Shown here in pieces: positions 18,044 to 26,080 of a stretch of DNA of 64,000 bases (the stretch's first letter is position 1; each line of letters opens with the position of its first letter). Source of the DNA: CAVQRB01 sp963715055 (GTDB lineage: Bacteria; Pseudomonadota; Alphaproteobacteria; Rhodobacterales; Rhodobacteraceae); contig CAVQRB010000005.1 of NCBI GenBank assembly GCA_963715055.1, forward strand, positions 1-64,000, given 5' to 3'. Position numbers and translations under genes: made by a program. The notes under the pieces are model-generated. The model was given only the letters and a program-made list of their open reading frames with translations, searched no databases and was not told where the DNA came from.

Positions 18044-19360
18044 TTATCGGTGGTCGGTCGCGAGGCGACGTTCGAGCCATTGTGAGTATTGTGAAATCCC
18101 GTAGCAGACGACGAAGAAGAGCAGCGCCGCGAACCCCAGGAGTTCCCAGTAGACGCCGTTCCATTCTGTCGAGGCGAGGATCGGTCCGCGGATCATGCCC
18201 ACCAGATCGAACATCGAGATGACCGAGACCAGCGTGGTGTCCTTGAAGAGACCGACGGCCACGTTCACGATGCCCGGAATGGAGATCTTCAGCGCCTGCG
18301 GCAGGATGATCAGCCGCGTCGCCTGCGCGTAGTCGAGCCCGAGGCTGTCGGCACCCTCGTACTGCCCCTTGGGTAGAGCCGCGAGGCCGCCCCGGATCAC
18401 TTCGGCGATATAGGCCGAGGCGAACATCGTGATCATGATCACCACGCGCAGGAAGAGGTCCACATTGGATTCCGGCGGGAAGAAGTAGGAGAGCATCACC
18501 GAGGCCACGAAGAGCAGGGTGATGAGCGGAACGCCCCGGACGAATTCGATGAAGACCACGCAGACGATCTTGATCAGTGGCATGGAGGATTGCCGGCCAA
18601 GCGCCAGTGCGATGCCGATGGGGATCGACAGGGACACGCAGGTCACGCCGAGCATCATGTTGAGCATGAAGCCCCCGAGCTGCCGGCTTGGAACCGCGGG
18701 CAGCAGGAAATTACCTACGACGCCGTCGCTGTCGACGGGCGCGTCCGGGACCAGCCAGCCGCCCAAGTACCAGATGACGAAGGCCGCGAAAATGCCGCCG
18801 AAGAACCCGGCGGCAAAGCTGCCCTGCACGAAGCGCTGGTACACAAGAAACCCGCCCAGAAAGCCCAGCAGCGCGACCACGGGAACCATGACCGGCCCGC
18901 CCCAGATCAGCCAGTAGGCGATGAACGGAAAGAGCGCCGTGAAGATCAGGAGTTTGCGCGGCAGATCGAAGAAAAGAACCGGTGCTGCCGCGATAAAGAA
19001 GAGCACCAGTGCCAGTGTCGGACGCCAGTAGAACTCGGATGGATATTGGAAACCGAACAGAAGCTGGTTCCAGCGCTCCGAGAGCACCGAGAAACAGGCG
19101 CCGGTCTTGCCTTGAAGAACCTCCCGGCATTCACTGAGGCTGCTCGTCGTCCAGACGCCGTTCAGTATCCAGGGCAGCACGACGGCCAGTACAAGATAGA
19201 CGACATAGATCGAGACCAATGTCAGCAAGGCATTCGCGGGCGTCGCAAAGAGGTTCTCGCGCATCCATTTGACCGGACCCGTCGCCGCATAAGGCGGCGG
19301 CGAGGCGGGTATTTCGGTTTCGCGCACGAAGGCGACGGAATGGGCATGTGTATCGGACAT
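18044..19360 (-). CDS. bztC: Amino acid ABC transporter permease, BztC/AapM type
   Basis: This 438-residue inner-membrane protein has an N-terminal extension with extra membrane segments before the permease core, which is typical of BztC/AapM and unlike short HisM-type permeases. The EAA loop is GLDYAQATRLIILPQALKI. The core has LSIPIGIALALGRQSS and VSVISMFDLVGMI. It pairs with BztB to form the channel. A 5-bp gap to bztB shows co-transcription. Confidence 0.94.
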   Translation of the reverse strand: MSDTHAHSVAFVRETEIPASPPPYAATGPVKWMRENLFATPANALLTLVSIYVVYLVLAVVLPWILNGVWTTSSLSECREVLQGKTGACFSVLSERWNQLLFGFQYPSEFYWRPTLALVLFFIAAAPVLFFDLPRKLLIFTALFPFIAYWLIWGGPVMVPVVALLGFLGGFLVYQRFVQGSFAAGFFGGIFAAFVIWYLGGWLVPDAPVDSDGVVGNFLLPAVPSRQLGGFMLNMMLGVTCVSLSIPIGIALALGRQSSMPLIKIVCVVFIEFVRGVPLITLLFVASVMLSYFFPPESNVDLFLRVVIMITMFASAYIAEVIRGGLAALPKGQYEGADSLGLDYAQATRLIILPQALKISIPGIVNVAVGLFKDTTLVSVISMFDLVGMIRGPILASTEWNGVYWELLGFAALLFFVVCYGISQYSQWLERRLATDHR

Positions 19361-19365
19361 GGGCC

Positions 19366-20580
19366 TCAGCGCTCCTTCAGCTTAACAGCATTGTTGTAGA
19401 CGTTCATGATCCCCGAAATGGACAGGGAGATCGTGAGGTAGAAGAGCATCAGCAACAACACGCATTCGATGGCGCGGCCGGTCTGGTTGAGGGTGATTCC
19501 GCCGAGCGTCGCCGTGATGTCGGCATAGCCCACGGCAATCGCCAGCGATGAGTTCTTGGTGATGTTGAGGTACTGCGAGATCAGTGGCGGAATGATCACC
19601 CGCAACGCCTGTGGCAGCACCACGAGGCTCATCACTCGACCGGGGCGCAGGCCCAGGGCCGAGGCCGCTTCCGTCTGGCCCTTGGACACCGCCTGGATGC
19701 CCGCGCGCACGTTCTCTGCGATGAAGGCACCGGTATAGATGGAGAGCGCGAACCACAGTGCGATCAGAGGACCGCCAAGGTTGAGGCCGCCGCTGAAATT
19801 GAACCCCCCGAGCACGGGGATATCAAGGCTGATCGGCTTGCCCATGATGAAATACATCAGGATCGACGGGATGAAGAACAGCGCGAGGCTTGGAAGGAAG
19901 GTCGGCAGCAGCTTGCCCGTGCTGTAGAGCAGGTTCGTCGCATAGCGGCGATAAGCGAAGATTCCCACCAGCGAGGCGAGGAAGGTCGCGACGACGACCA
20001 TGGATCCCGGGCCCCAGATCGGCGCCGGCAGGTAGATGCCGCGGTTGGTGAAGGCGATCGAGCCCAGCACCATGGACGCCGCCGCATCGTCACCGCGGAA
20101 ATCGCGCGGCGCCGGCATCACGGCGGTCATGATCGTGAAGATGATGATGATCCAGATCAGAACCGGGATATTGCGGAAGATCTCGACATAGAACGCCATC
20201 AGCTTGCGCACGAGCCAGTTCTTGGAGAGACGCAGCACACCGGCAAGCACGCCGAAGATCGTCGCCGTGACGCAGGCCAGAAAGGCGACAAGAAGCGTAT
20301 TGAGAATCCCGACGATGGCAGCGCGGGCATGGGTCGATTGGCTGTTGTAGTCGATCAGGGTCTGGTTGATGTCATATCCAGCCGAACTTCCGAGAAATCC
20401 GTACCCGATGTTCAGACCGGCAGCGGCAAGGTTGCTGAAAAGATTGTTTCCGAGGTAGGCGAAAGCCGCGATCAGAAGCAACAGCGCGATGGCCTGGAAG
20501 GTATAGGACCGGTAACGCGTGTCGTTGAGCAGCATCGACGGGCGAAACGCCGCCCTTGGTGGGTCGGTCATTGTTGTCAT
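19366..20580 (-). CDS. bztB: Amino acid ABC transporter permease, BztB/AapQ type
   Basis: This 404-residue permease has eight or so membrane segments. It opens with a short cytoplasmic tail, then LLLIAAFAYLGNNLFSN and a periplasmic loop (GFLGSSAGYDINQTLIDY) conserved in AapQ/BztB. The EAA-type loop is GLRPGRVMSLVVLPQALRV, and ITATLGGITLNQTGRAIE lies near the end. It forms a heterodimer with BztC. It is separated from bztA by a 132-bp gap holding a hairpin that should lower permease expression relative to the binding protein. Confidence 0.94.
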   Translation of the reverse strand: MTTMTDPPRAAFRPSMLLNDTRYRSYTFQAIALLLLIAAFAYLGNNLFSNLAAAGLNIGYGFLGSSAGYDINQTLIDYNSQSTHARAAIVGILNTLLVAFLACVTATIFGVLAGVLRLSKNWLVRKLMAFYVEIFRNIPVLIWIIIIFTIMTAVMPAPRDFRGDDAAASMVLGSIAFTNRGIYLPAPIWGPGSMVVVATFLASLVGIFAYRRYATNLLYSTGKLLPTFLPSLALFFIPSILMYFIMGKPISLDIPVLGGFNFSGGLNLGGPLIALWFALSIYTGAFIAENVRAGIQAVSKGQTEAASALGLRPGRVMSLVVLPQALRVIIPPLISQYLNITKNSSLAIAVGYADITATLGGITLNQTGRAIECVLLLMLFYLTISLSISGIMNVYNNAVKLKER

Positions 20581-20672
20581 TGAATTGTTCCCCGTTGGTC
20601 CGGCTTGTTATGAGTGCGAGCGCTTGTGCGCTTCTGGTGCCGGTTTGTGGATTTGGTCGTCTCAGAAGCGAC

Positions 20673-20700
20673 AAGGGCGCAGGAGTGACCCTGCGCCCTT
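20673..20700 (-). terminator. Attenuating hairpin between bztA and bztB
   Basis: AAGGGCGCAGG (20673-20683) pairs exactly with CCTGCGCCCTT (20690-20700) across a 6-base loop. It lies 12 bp after the bztA stop, and read on the minus strand only a few Ts follow. This is the usual place for a partial terminator or mRNA-stabilising stem, letting the binding protein be made in excess over the permeases. Confidence 0.65.
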
Positions 20701-20712
20701 GCGTCTTGGGTA

Positions 20713-21729
20713 TTAGCGGAACGGCGGGGAGTAGAGCAGACCACCGTTGGTCCACTGCGCGTTCAGACCGCGCGCCAGACCGATCGGGGTTTCCTCACCG
20801 ATGTTCTTGGCAAAGATCTCGCCGTAGTTACCGCTGGCGGCAATCGCGTTCTTGGCCCAGTCGTTGCCGAGGCCAATCATCGCGCCAAGCTCCCCTTCGG
20901 TGCCCAGCAGGCGGGCAACTTCGGGGTTGGTCGTATTCGCTGACATCTCGGCGATATTCGCGGATGTCACGCCCAGTTCTTCCGCCGTGATCAGTGCGTT
21001 GAGTGTCCACATCACGATGTCACCCCATTCGTTGTCGCCGTGACGAACAAGCGGTCCGAGCGGCTCCTTGGAGATGATTTCCGGCAGAAGGATATGATCG
21101 CCGGGGTTTTCGAAGGTCGCGCGCTGCGCGGCCAGACCGGAGGCATCCGTCGTGTAGACGTCGCAGGCACCGGCAAGGTACTGCTGCTGCGCTTCGGCGT
21201 TGGTTTCGATCGGCACCGGCTGATAGGTGATGTTGTTGGCGCGGAAATAATCCGCGAGGTTCAGCTCGGTCGTGGTGCCGGTCTGGATGCAGACGGTGGC
21301 GCCATCGAGTTCTTTTGCCGAGGACACGCCCAGTGCTTTGGGTACCATGAAGCCCTGACCGTCGTAGTAGTTCACGCCCACGAAGTCGAACTTCAGGTCG
21401 GTGTCGCGGCTGAAGGTCCAGGTGGTGTTGCGCGCCAGCATGTCGATCTCGCCGGAGGCGAGCGCCGTGAAGCGTGTCTTGCCGGTGGTCGGCACGAATT
21501 CGACGGCGGTCGGGTCGCCCAGAACAGCAGCGGCCACGGCACGACATACGGCGACGTCGAAGCCTTGCCATTCGCCGTTTGCATCCGGGGCGCCGAAGCC
21601 GACCAGACCTGTTACAACACCGCAGTTCAGCTTGCCGCGTGCCTTCACGTCATCGAGCGTACCGGCGGCCGCAGCGCTGGCCGCAAGGCCCGCGATTGTC
21701 AGCGCGCCAAGGAGTACTGATTTTTTCAT
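20713..21729 (-). CDS. bztA: Periplasmic glutamate/glutamine/aspartate/asparagine-binding protein
   Basis: This 338-residue protein has a Sec signal peptide (MKKSVLLGALTIAGLAASAA, cleavage after AAA). A family 3 solute-binding fold follows: LNCGVVTGLVGFGAPDANGEW, GEIDMLARNTTWTFSRD, GFMVPKALGV and CDVYTTDASGLAAQRA. It captures acidic and amide amino acids in the periplasm and delivers them to BztB/BztC. Length and motifs match BztA/AapJ. It is first in the operon, with a promoter about 100 bp upstream. Confidence 0.95.
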   Translation of the reverse strand: MKKSVLLGALTIAGLAASAAAAGTLDDVKARGKLNCGVVTGLVGFGAPDANGEWQGFDVAVCRAVAAAVLGDPTAVEFVPTTGKTRFTALASGEIDMLARNTTWTFSRDTDLKFDFVGVNYYDGQGFMVPKALGVSSAKELDGATVCIQTGTTTELNLADYFRANNITYQPVPIETNAEAQQQYLAGACDVYTTDASGLAAQRATFENPGDHILLPEIISKEPLGPLVRHGDNEWGDIVMWTLNALITAEELGVTSANIAEMSANTTNPEVARLLGTEGELGAMIGLGNDWAKNAIAASGNYGEIFAKNIGEETPIGLARGLNAQWTNGGLLYSPPFR

Positions 21730-21831
21730 TTTTTACCTCTTCCTGATGTTCCGCCATGTTTTTTAAGGCGGTTAGACCGGCTTTGCGCCGGAGGCGATAC
21801 AGAGAGGATTTGCACCTCTCAAGTGGGCGTC

Positions 21832-21861
21832 ATACTGGGCGAAATCGCTTTAAAACGTCAA
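21832..21861 (-). promoter_or_regulatory. bztA: Predicted promoter of bztABCD
   Basis: On the minus strand TTGACG (21861-21856) and CAGTAT (21837-21832) are 18 bp apart, about 100 bp before the bztA start. A second TTGACG a little upstream, near 21880, may be an alternative -35. Confidence 0.5.
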
Positions 21862-21911
21862 GTGCAGGAATGGATTAATGCGTCAAACTTCCGCGACTTC
21901 CCTTACGGGGC

Positions 21912-21925
21912 TGCACAATTGTGCA
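21912..21925. promoter_or_regulatory. 14-bp perfect palindrome upstream of the bzt promoter
   Basis: TGCACAATTGTGCA is self-complementary. It lies about 50 bp upstream of the predicted bztA -35 and 5 bp past the stop of the ATP12 gene. The position suits an operator for an activator of the transporter. The half-site recalls NtrC sites, but the spacing is shorter than the enterobacterial consensus, so no regulator is assigned. Confidence 0.4.
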
Positions 21926-21929
21926 AGGT

Positions 21930-22640
21930 CTAGGAGCGCAAAAGGTCAAACACCTGCTTTGCATGCAGAAATGCGGCCTCCTTGATGGCGGCGGCAGCCT
22001 CGGCGTCCTCGTCCTGCCCCCATTCCTCCGCCTGCCAGATCTCGTCGAGGCGGGAGATCTTCCAAATCGCTTTGGGAGAAAAGCGGTCGGTGGTCGCAGC
22101 AAAGCCGAGAATCAGCGAACCCGTCAGGCTCACAAGGTCATGGAAGGCCGCCAGTTCGAACGGCGAAAGCGCATGGACGCGGGCCCGAAGGTTTTCCAGA
22201 ACCAGGGCGTTCTGAGGCGCATGCATCACGCCCGCGCGGGTCTCAAGGCGCGCCGACAGAGCCATCTCGGCCCAGTCCAGCATCGGATCCCATTCCGCCT
22301 TCTGGCGCGCAACAAGGCTCTCGGGATGTTCGGCCCGGTAGCACAGCAGATCGGCATCACCATAGGCCGCCAGCATGTCGGCCACCTCCGCCTTCTGCAC
22401 CGCAACTTTGTCCACTGCCGCATTGGCGGTCCGGGTGAAGGGCATGGTGCGCGGGTCGATCACCCCTTTCTGTTCTTCCCATTCCCTTGCGATGGCTTCG
22501 GCGAAGGCCCTTGTCGGGACATGCAGCGCCCGCTTTGCCGGGGTGCGGACCGGACGGGCGTCGAGGGCTATGCCGAAGCCTTCGGGGTTTTCGGACACGC
22601 AGACTTCTTTCCAGAAACGCTTGGCCTTCCAGTCGCTCAT
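21930..22640 (-). CDS. ATP12-family F1-ATPase assembly chaperone
   Basis: This 236-residue protein begins with the conserved RFWKEVCVSENPEGFGIALD block, followed by LDARPVRTPAKRALHVPT, EWEEQKGVIDPRTMPFTR and YGDADLLCYRAEHPESL. These are hallmarks of the ATP12 family. In mitochondria Atp12p binds the F1 alpha subunit before assembly; alphaproteobacterial members are thought to act likewise. It is last in the degP/Q-rarA-crcB-rluC-HAD-atp12 cluster, overlapping the HAD gene by 4 bases. Confidence 0.92.
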   Translation of the reverse strand: MSDWKAKRFWKEVCVSENPEGFGIALDARPVRTPAKRALHVPTRAFAEAIAREWEEQKGVIDPRTMPFTRTANAAVDKVAVQKAEVADMLAAYGDADLLCYRAEHPESLVARQKAEWDPMLDWAEMALSARLETRAGVMHAPQNALVLENLRARVHALSPFELAAFHDLVSLTGSLILGFAATTDRFSPKAIWKISRLDEIWQAEEWGQDEDAEAAAAIKEAAFLHAKQVFDLLRS

Positions 22641-23320
22641 GCGGTGGTGCTCCAGATTTCCCGCAATGACCCGGGCAATTCGGCGAAATCCGCCAGAATG
22701 CGATGCGCGGCCGAAAGTGCTGCGACCGGGTGATAGCCCCAGGCCACGCCGAGACCGCAGACACCTGCCGCCGACGCCATGTCCATGTCGAAACTCGTAT
22801 CGCCGATCATCACCGTATCCGCGGCTGTGATACCGGTCTCCGCCATGGCCTGCAGCAGCATCGAAGGATGCGGTTTGGACGGGTGGAAATCCGCCACCTG
22901 CTGCGTGACAAAAGCACCTTCCAGCCCATGCGCTTCGATGAGTTTGTCGAGGCCACGCCGGGACTTGCCGGTTGCGACACCCAGCACCACCTCCGGCATC
23001 GCGCGCAGATGGTCGATCGCTTCGCGGGCACCGGGATAGAGAGGAGAGGATTGCGCGGCGCCGGTCTGGGCCCGCAGCGCCATATAGGCCTGCTTGTAGC
23101 CCTGCACCATGCGGTCATGCGCGTGCCGATCAAGATCCGGTGCGAGCCGCACCATCGCCACGTCGAGCGACAGCCCAACGATGCCGAGAATTTGCGATCG
23201 CGTCGGCACGGGAATATCCACGACGGCGAAGGCTTCGGTCATCGCCGCGACGATGTCCTGCTGGCTGTCGACCAGCGTGCCGTCGACATCGAAGATCACG
23301 AGGCGCGGCCTCTCCATCAC
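22637..23320 (-). CDS. HAD-IA phosphatase (phosphoglycolate phosphatase-like)
   Basis: This 227-residue HAD hydrolase has the nucleophile motif IFDVDGTLVDSQ at residues 9-20. A helical cap, motif II VATGKSRRG, Lys in motif III (HPSKPHPSML) and motif IV MIGDTSFDMDMA follow. It most resembles Gph-like phosphatases, though substrates in this subfamily vary and cannot be fixed from sequence. It overlaps rluC and the ATP12 gene by 4 bases each, so translation is coupled. Confidence 0.88.
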   Translation of the reverse strand: MMERPRLVIFDVDGTLVDSQQDIVAAMTEAFAVVDIPVPTRSQILGIVGLSLDVAMVRLAPDLDRHAHDRMVQGYKQAYMALRAQTGAAQSSPLYPGAREAIDHLRAMPEVVLGVATGKSRRGLDKLIEAHGLEGAFVTQQVADFHPSKPHPSMLLQAMAETGITAADTVMIGDTSFDMDMASAAGVCGLGVAWGYHPVAALSAAHRILADFAELPGSLREIWSTTA

Positions 23321-24363
23321 TGAAGGCTCTCGAAGGGGTCTTCGGCAGCCAGATCGTCGGTCCAGCCGAAAGTCTCCCAGCTTTGTGCCATGTGCGGCGG
23401 CAGCTCGGCGGTGACGGTGATGATCTTGCGCGTCTCGGGATGCTCGAAACGCATCATCCGCGCATGCAGATGCAACTTTTTCGAGATGATCCCGCCCAGT
23501 TGCGCGCCCCAGCCGTCGCCTTCGTTTTCCTGCCCCGAACCGCCGTATTTCCCGTCACCCACGATCGGATGGCCAATCTCGGCCATATGCGCCCTGAGCT
23601 GGTGGGTACGCCCCGTCACCGGCTCCATCGCGACCCAGGCCGCGCGCGAGGCAACCCGGTAGAGCGTGGCGTAAAGCGTATGCGCCCGTTTGGCGCCGGG
23701 CGTCGCATCGATGTCGCGGGGGTGGACGGCAATCATTTTCTCGCCTTCTCCGCCCTTGCCATGCCCCCCGGCCTTGACCAGCCCGTAGCGGATTTCACCG
23801 AGATAGGGGGTCGGCACTCCGGCCACCAGCGCCCAGTAGATCTTGCGCGTCTCGCGGTGGCGCATTGCCGCCGTGAGCGCCTTGGCCGCAAGCCTCGTGC
23901 GCGCGAGCAGCAGCACACCGGAAGTGTCCCTGTCGAGCCGGTGCACGAGACGCGGCTTTTCCTCCGCATCGAAAATCAACGCCTCGGAAAGCGCGTCCAC
24001 ATGGCGGTCGGTCTGCCCCGAGCCGCCCTGCACCGCCAGGCCTGCGGGCTTGTTCAGAGCAATGATGTGATCGTCGCGGTAGATGACGCAGTTGCGGATC
24101 ATCTTGGCATCGGCGTCAGTCACCCTCGTTCTGGCCGGGGGCGGGGGCGCATCGCTTTCTGGCAAGGGCGGGATGCGCACCTGCTGACCCGCCTCGAGCC
24201 GGGTCGCCGCCTTGACGCGGCCACCGTCGACGCGAATCTCGCCCTTGCGGCACATCTTCTCGACCATGCCCTGGCTGATCTGCGGAAAGCGCCGCTTGAA
24301 CCACCGATCGAGGCGCTGATCGCCCTCGTCCGCCTCGACGCTCACGGTCTGAACCCGGCTCAT
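23317..24363 (-). CDS. rluC: 23S rRNA pseudouridine synthase, RluC/RluD family
   Basis: This 348-residue protein has an N-terminal S4 RNA-binding domain (RLDRWFKRRFPQISQGMVEK, KGEIRVDGGRV). The catalytic domain has the Asp-bearing HRLDRDTSGVLLLART. PVTGRTHQLRAHMAEIGHPI and GDGKYGG complete the family pattern. It isomerises uridines in 23S rRNA. RluC is favoured over RluD by overall pattern, but they cannot be firmly separated by eye. It overlaps crcB by 4 bases. Confidence 0.9.
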   Translation of the reverse strand: MSRVQTVSVEADEGDQRLDRWFKRRFPQISQGMVEKMCRKGEIRVDGGRVKAATRLEAGQQVRIPPLPESDAPPPPARTRVTDADAKMIRNCVIYRDDHIIALNKPAGLAVQGGSGQTDRHVDALSEALIFDAEEKPRLVHRLDRDTSGVLLLARTRLAAKALTAAMRHRETRKIYWALVAGVPTPYLGEIRYGLVKAGGHGKGGEGEKMIAVHPRDIDATPGAKRAHTLYATLYRVASRAAWVAMEPVTGRTHQLRAHMAEIGHPIVGDGKYGGSGQENEGDGWGAQLGGIISKKLHLHARMMRFEHPETRKIITVTAELPPHMAQSWETFGWTDDLAAEDPFESLQ

Positions 24364-24740
24364 GTCAACACCCCCCGCATCAGCCAGAGACCGGCCATCA
24401 ACCCGCCGATGGAGAGGCCTACCGACAGTACCACATAGAGCGCCGCGAGCCCCATCTCGCCACGTTCGACGAGTGTCACGGTTTCGAGCGAGAAGGCCGA
24501 AAAAGTCGTGAAGCCGCCCAGGAGCCCAGTCATCACGAACGGGCTCAAATGCGTGAGGCCCTTCTGTGCCGCAAGCACGACGAAAGCGCCCATCAGGAAC
24601 GAGCCGAGAATATTGGCTCCCATGATCGCCAGCGGCACCTCCGAGGGTCCGGTCACGCGCAGGACCGCATGGCCCCAGATGTGGCGCAGCGAGGCGCCAA
24701 GAGCACCGCCGAAAGCCACGAGGATCAGAGTTTTCATCAT
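24360..24740 (-). CDS. crcB: Fluoride channel CrcB/Fluc
   Basis: This 126-residue protein has four membrane segments. The family blocks are GGALGASLRHIWGH, the GANILGSFLMG segment with the conserved Asn, GLLGGFTTFSAFSLET with the Phe-box and Na-site Gly/Thr, and a final hydrophobic helix. It forms a dual-topology dimer that exports fluoride. I see no fluoride riboswitch upstream; the gene is embedded between rarA and rluC. Confidence 0.94.
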   Translation of the reverse strand: MMKTLILVAFGGALGASLRHIWGHAVLRVTGPSEVPLAIMGANILGSFLMGAFVVLAAQKGLTHLSPFVMTGLLGGFTTFSAFSLETVTLVERGEMGLAALYVVLSVGLSIGGLMAGLWLMRGVLT

Positions 24741-24771
24741 CTGCGACCCCTCGCCTACGCCCGCAAGATTG

Positions 24772-26079
24772 TCAAGTTTCGCGCTTGGCGCGCAGTTTGG
24801 CGAAGTAGTCGAGACGCTTCTTCAGGTCGCGCTCAAAACCGCGCTCGACGGGCGCATAGAAGGCCGGGCGCGGCATGTCATCGGGGAAGTAGTTCTGGCC
24901 GGAGAAGCCGTCTTCGGCATCGTGGTCATAGGCATAGCCTGCGCCGTACCCCTGATCCTTCATCATCGTGGTGGGGGCGTTCAGGATGTGTTTCGGCGGT
25001 GGCTGCGAGCCGGTCTGCCGGGCAGAGACCCGCGCCGCCTTGTAGGCGACATAGGCCGCATTGGATTTCGGCGCGAGCGCGAGATAGGTCAACGCCTGTG
25101 CCAACGCCAACTCGCCTTCGGGCGAGCCGAGCCGCTCGTAGGTTTCCCAGCTTGCCAGGCAGATCGCCTGCGCCTGCGGATCAGCGAGGCCGATGTCCTC
25201 GACCGCCATGCGCGTGATCCGGCGCGCAAGATAGCGCGGGTCCTCGCCGCCCTCCAGCATCCGCGCGAACCAGTAGAGGGCCGCATCGGGGTCAGAGCCG
25301 CGCACCGATTTGTGCAGCGCGGAAATCAGGTTGTAATGCGCATCGCCGCTCTTGTCATATTGCGCTGCCCGCCGCATCAGCCGGGTCGAGAGCGCCTTGG
25401 TATCGAGCGTGCCGTCGATCTTCCAGGCCGCGATCTGCTCGATCAGGTTCAGAAGCGCGCGCCCGTCGCCATCCGCCATCTCGAGCAAGGCCGCGCGGGC
25501 GGACGCGTTCAGCGGCAGTTTGCTTTCTAGCTCCCTCTCCGCCCGCTGCGCGAGGCGTTCGAGATCGCCCGCGTCAAGGCGTTGGAGCACCATCACCTGC
25601 GCCCGGCTCAGCACGGCGGCGTTCAACTCGAAGGAGGGGTTTTCCGTCGTGGCCCCCACCAGCAGGATGGTCCCGTCTTCCATATGCGGCAGAAAGCCGT
25701 CCTGCTGCGCCTTGTTGAAACGGTGAATCTCGTCCACGAAAAGCAGCGTCCCCTGACCGTTCCGCCTGCGGATCTTCGCAGCCTCGAAAACCTTGCGCAG
25801 GTCGGGAACGCCGGTGAAAATGGCACTGATCTGCACGAAATGCAGGTCGGTCTCATGGGCCAGAAGCCGTGCGATCGTCGTCTTGCCGACGCCGGGCGGC
25901 CCCCAGAAGATCAGCGACCCCAGCGATCCCGAAGCGAGCATCGTGTGAAGCGGACCCTCTGGCCCGAGGATCTGCTGCTGCCCGATGACCTCCGAGAGCG
26001 TCCTGGGGCGCAGGCGGTCCGCGAGCGGGCGATGCCCTTGCGGTTCGGGATCGGAGGGCGCGCCGAAGAGATCGCCCAT
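24772..26079 (-). CDS. rarA: Replication-associated recombination protein RarA (MgsA/WRNIP1)
   Basis: This 435-residue AAA+ ATPase has Walker A GPPGVGKTTIARLLA and Walker B LLFVDEIHRFNK. Sensor 1 is VGATTENPSFELNAAVLSR, and the MgsA C-terminal tetramerisation domain carries SALHKSVRGSDPDAALYW and NAPTTMMKDQGYGAGYAYDHD. It is clamp-loader-like and acts at stalled replication forks. It lies 1 bp from degP/Q upstream and 31 bp from crcB. Confidence 0.95.
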   Translation of the reverse strand: MGDLFGAPSDPEPQGHRPLADRLRPRTLSEVIGQQQILGPEGPLHTMLASGSLGSLIFWGPPGVGKTTIARLLAHETDLHFVQISAIFTGVPDLRKVFEAAKIRRRNGQGTLLFVDEIHRFNKAQQDGFLPHMEDGTILLVGATTENPSFELNAAVLSRAQVMVLQRLDAGDLERLAQRAERELESKLPLNASARAALLEMADGDGRALLNLIEQIAAWKIDGTLDTKALSTRLMRRAAQYDKSGDAHYNLISALHKSVRGSDPDAALYWFARMLEGGEDPRYLARRITRMAVEDIGLADPQAQAICLASWETYERLGSPEGELALAQALTYLALAPKSNAAYVAYKAARVSARQTGSQPPPKHILNAPTTMMKDQGYGAGYAYDHDAEDGFSGQNYFPDDMPRPAFYAPVERGFERDLKKRLDYFAKLRAKRET

Positions 26080-26080
26080 A

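Noticed and set aside
22972..24438. Plus-strand open frame of 488 codons opposite rluC
   Set aside because: Antisense to rluC and its neighbours; Arg/His-rich shadow.
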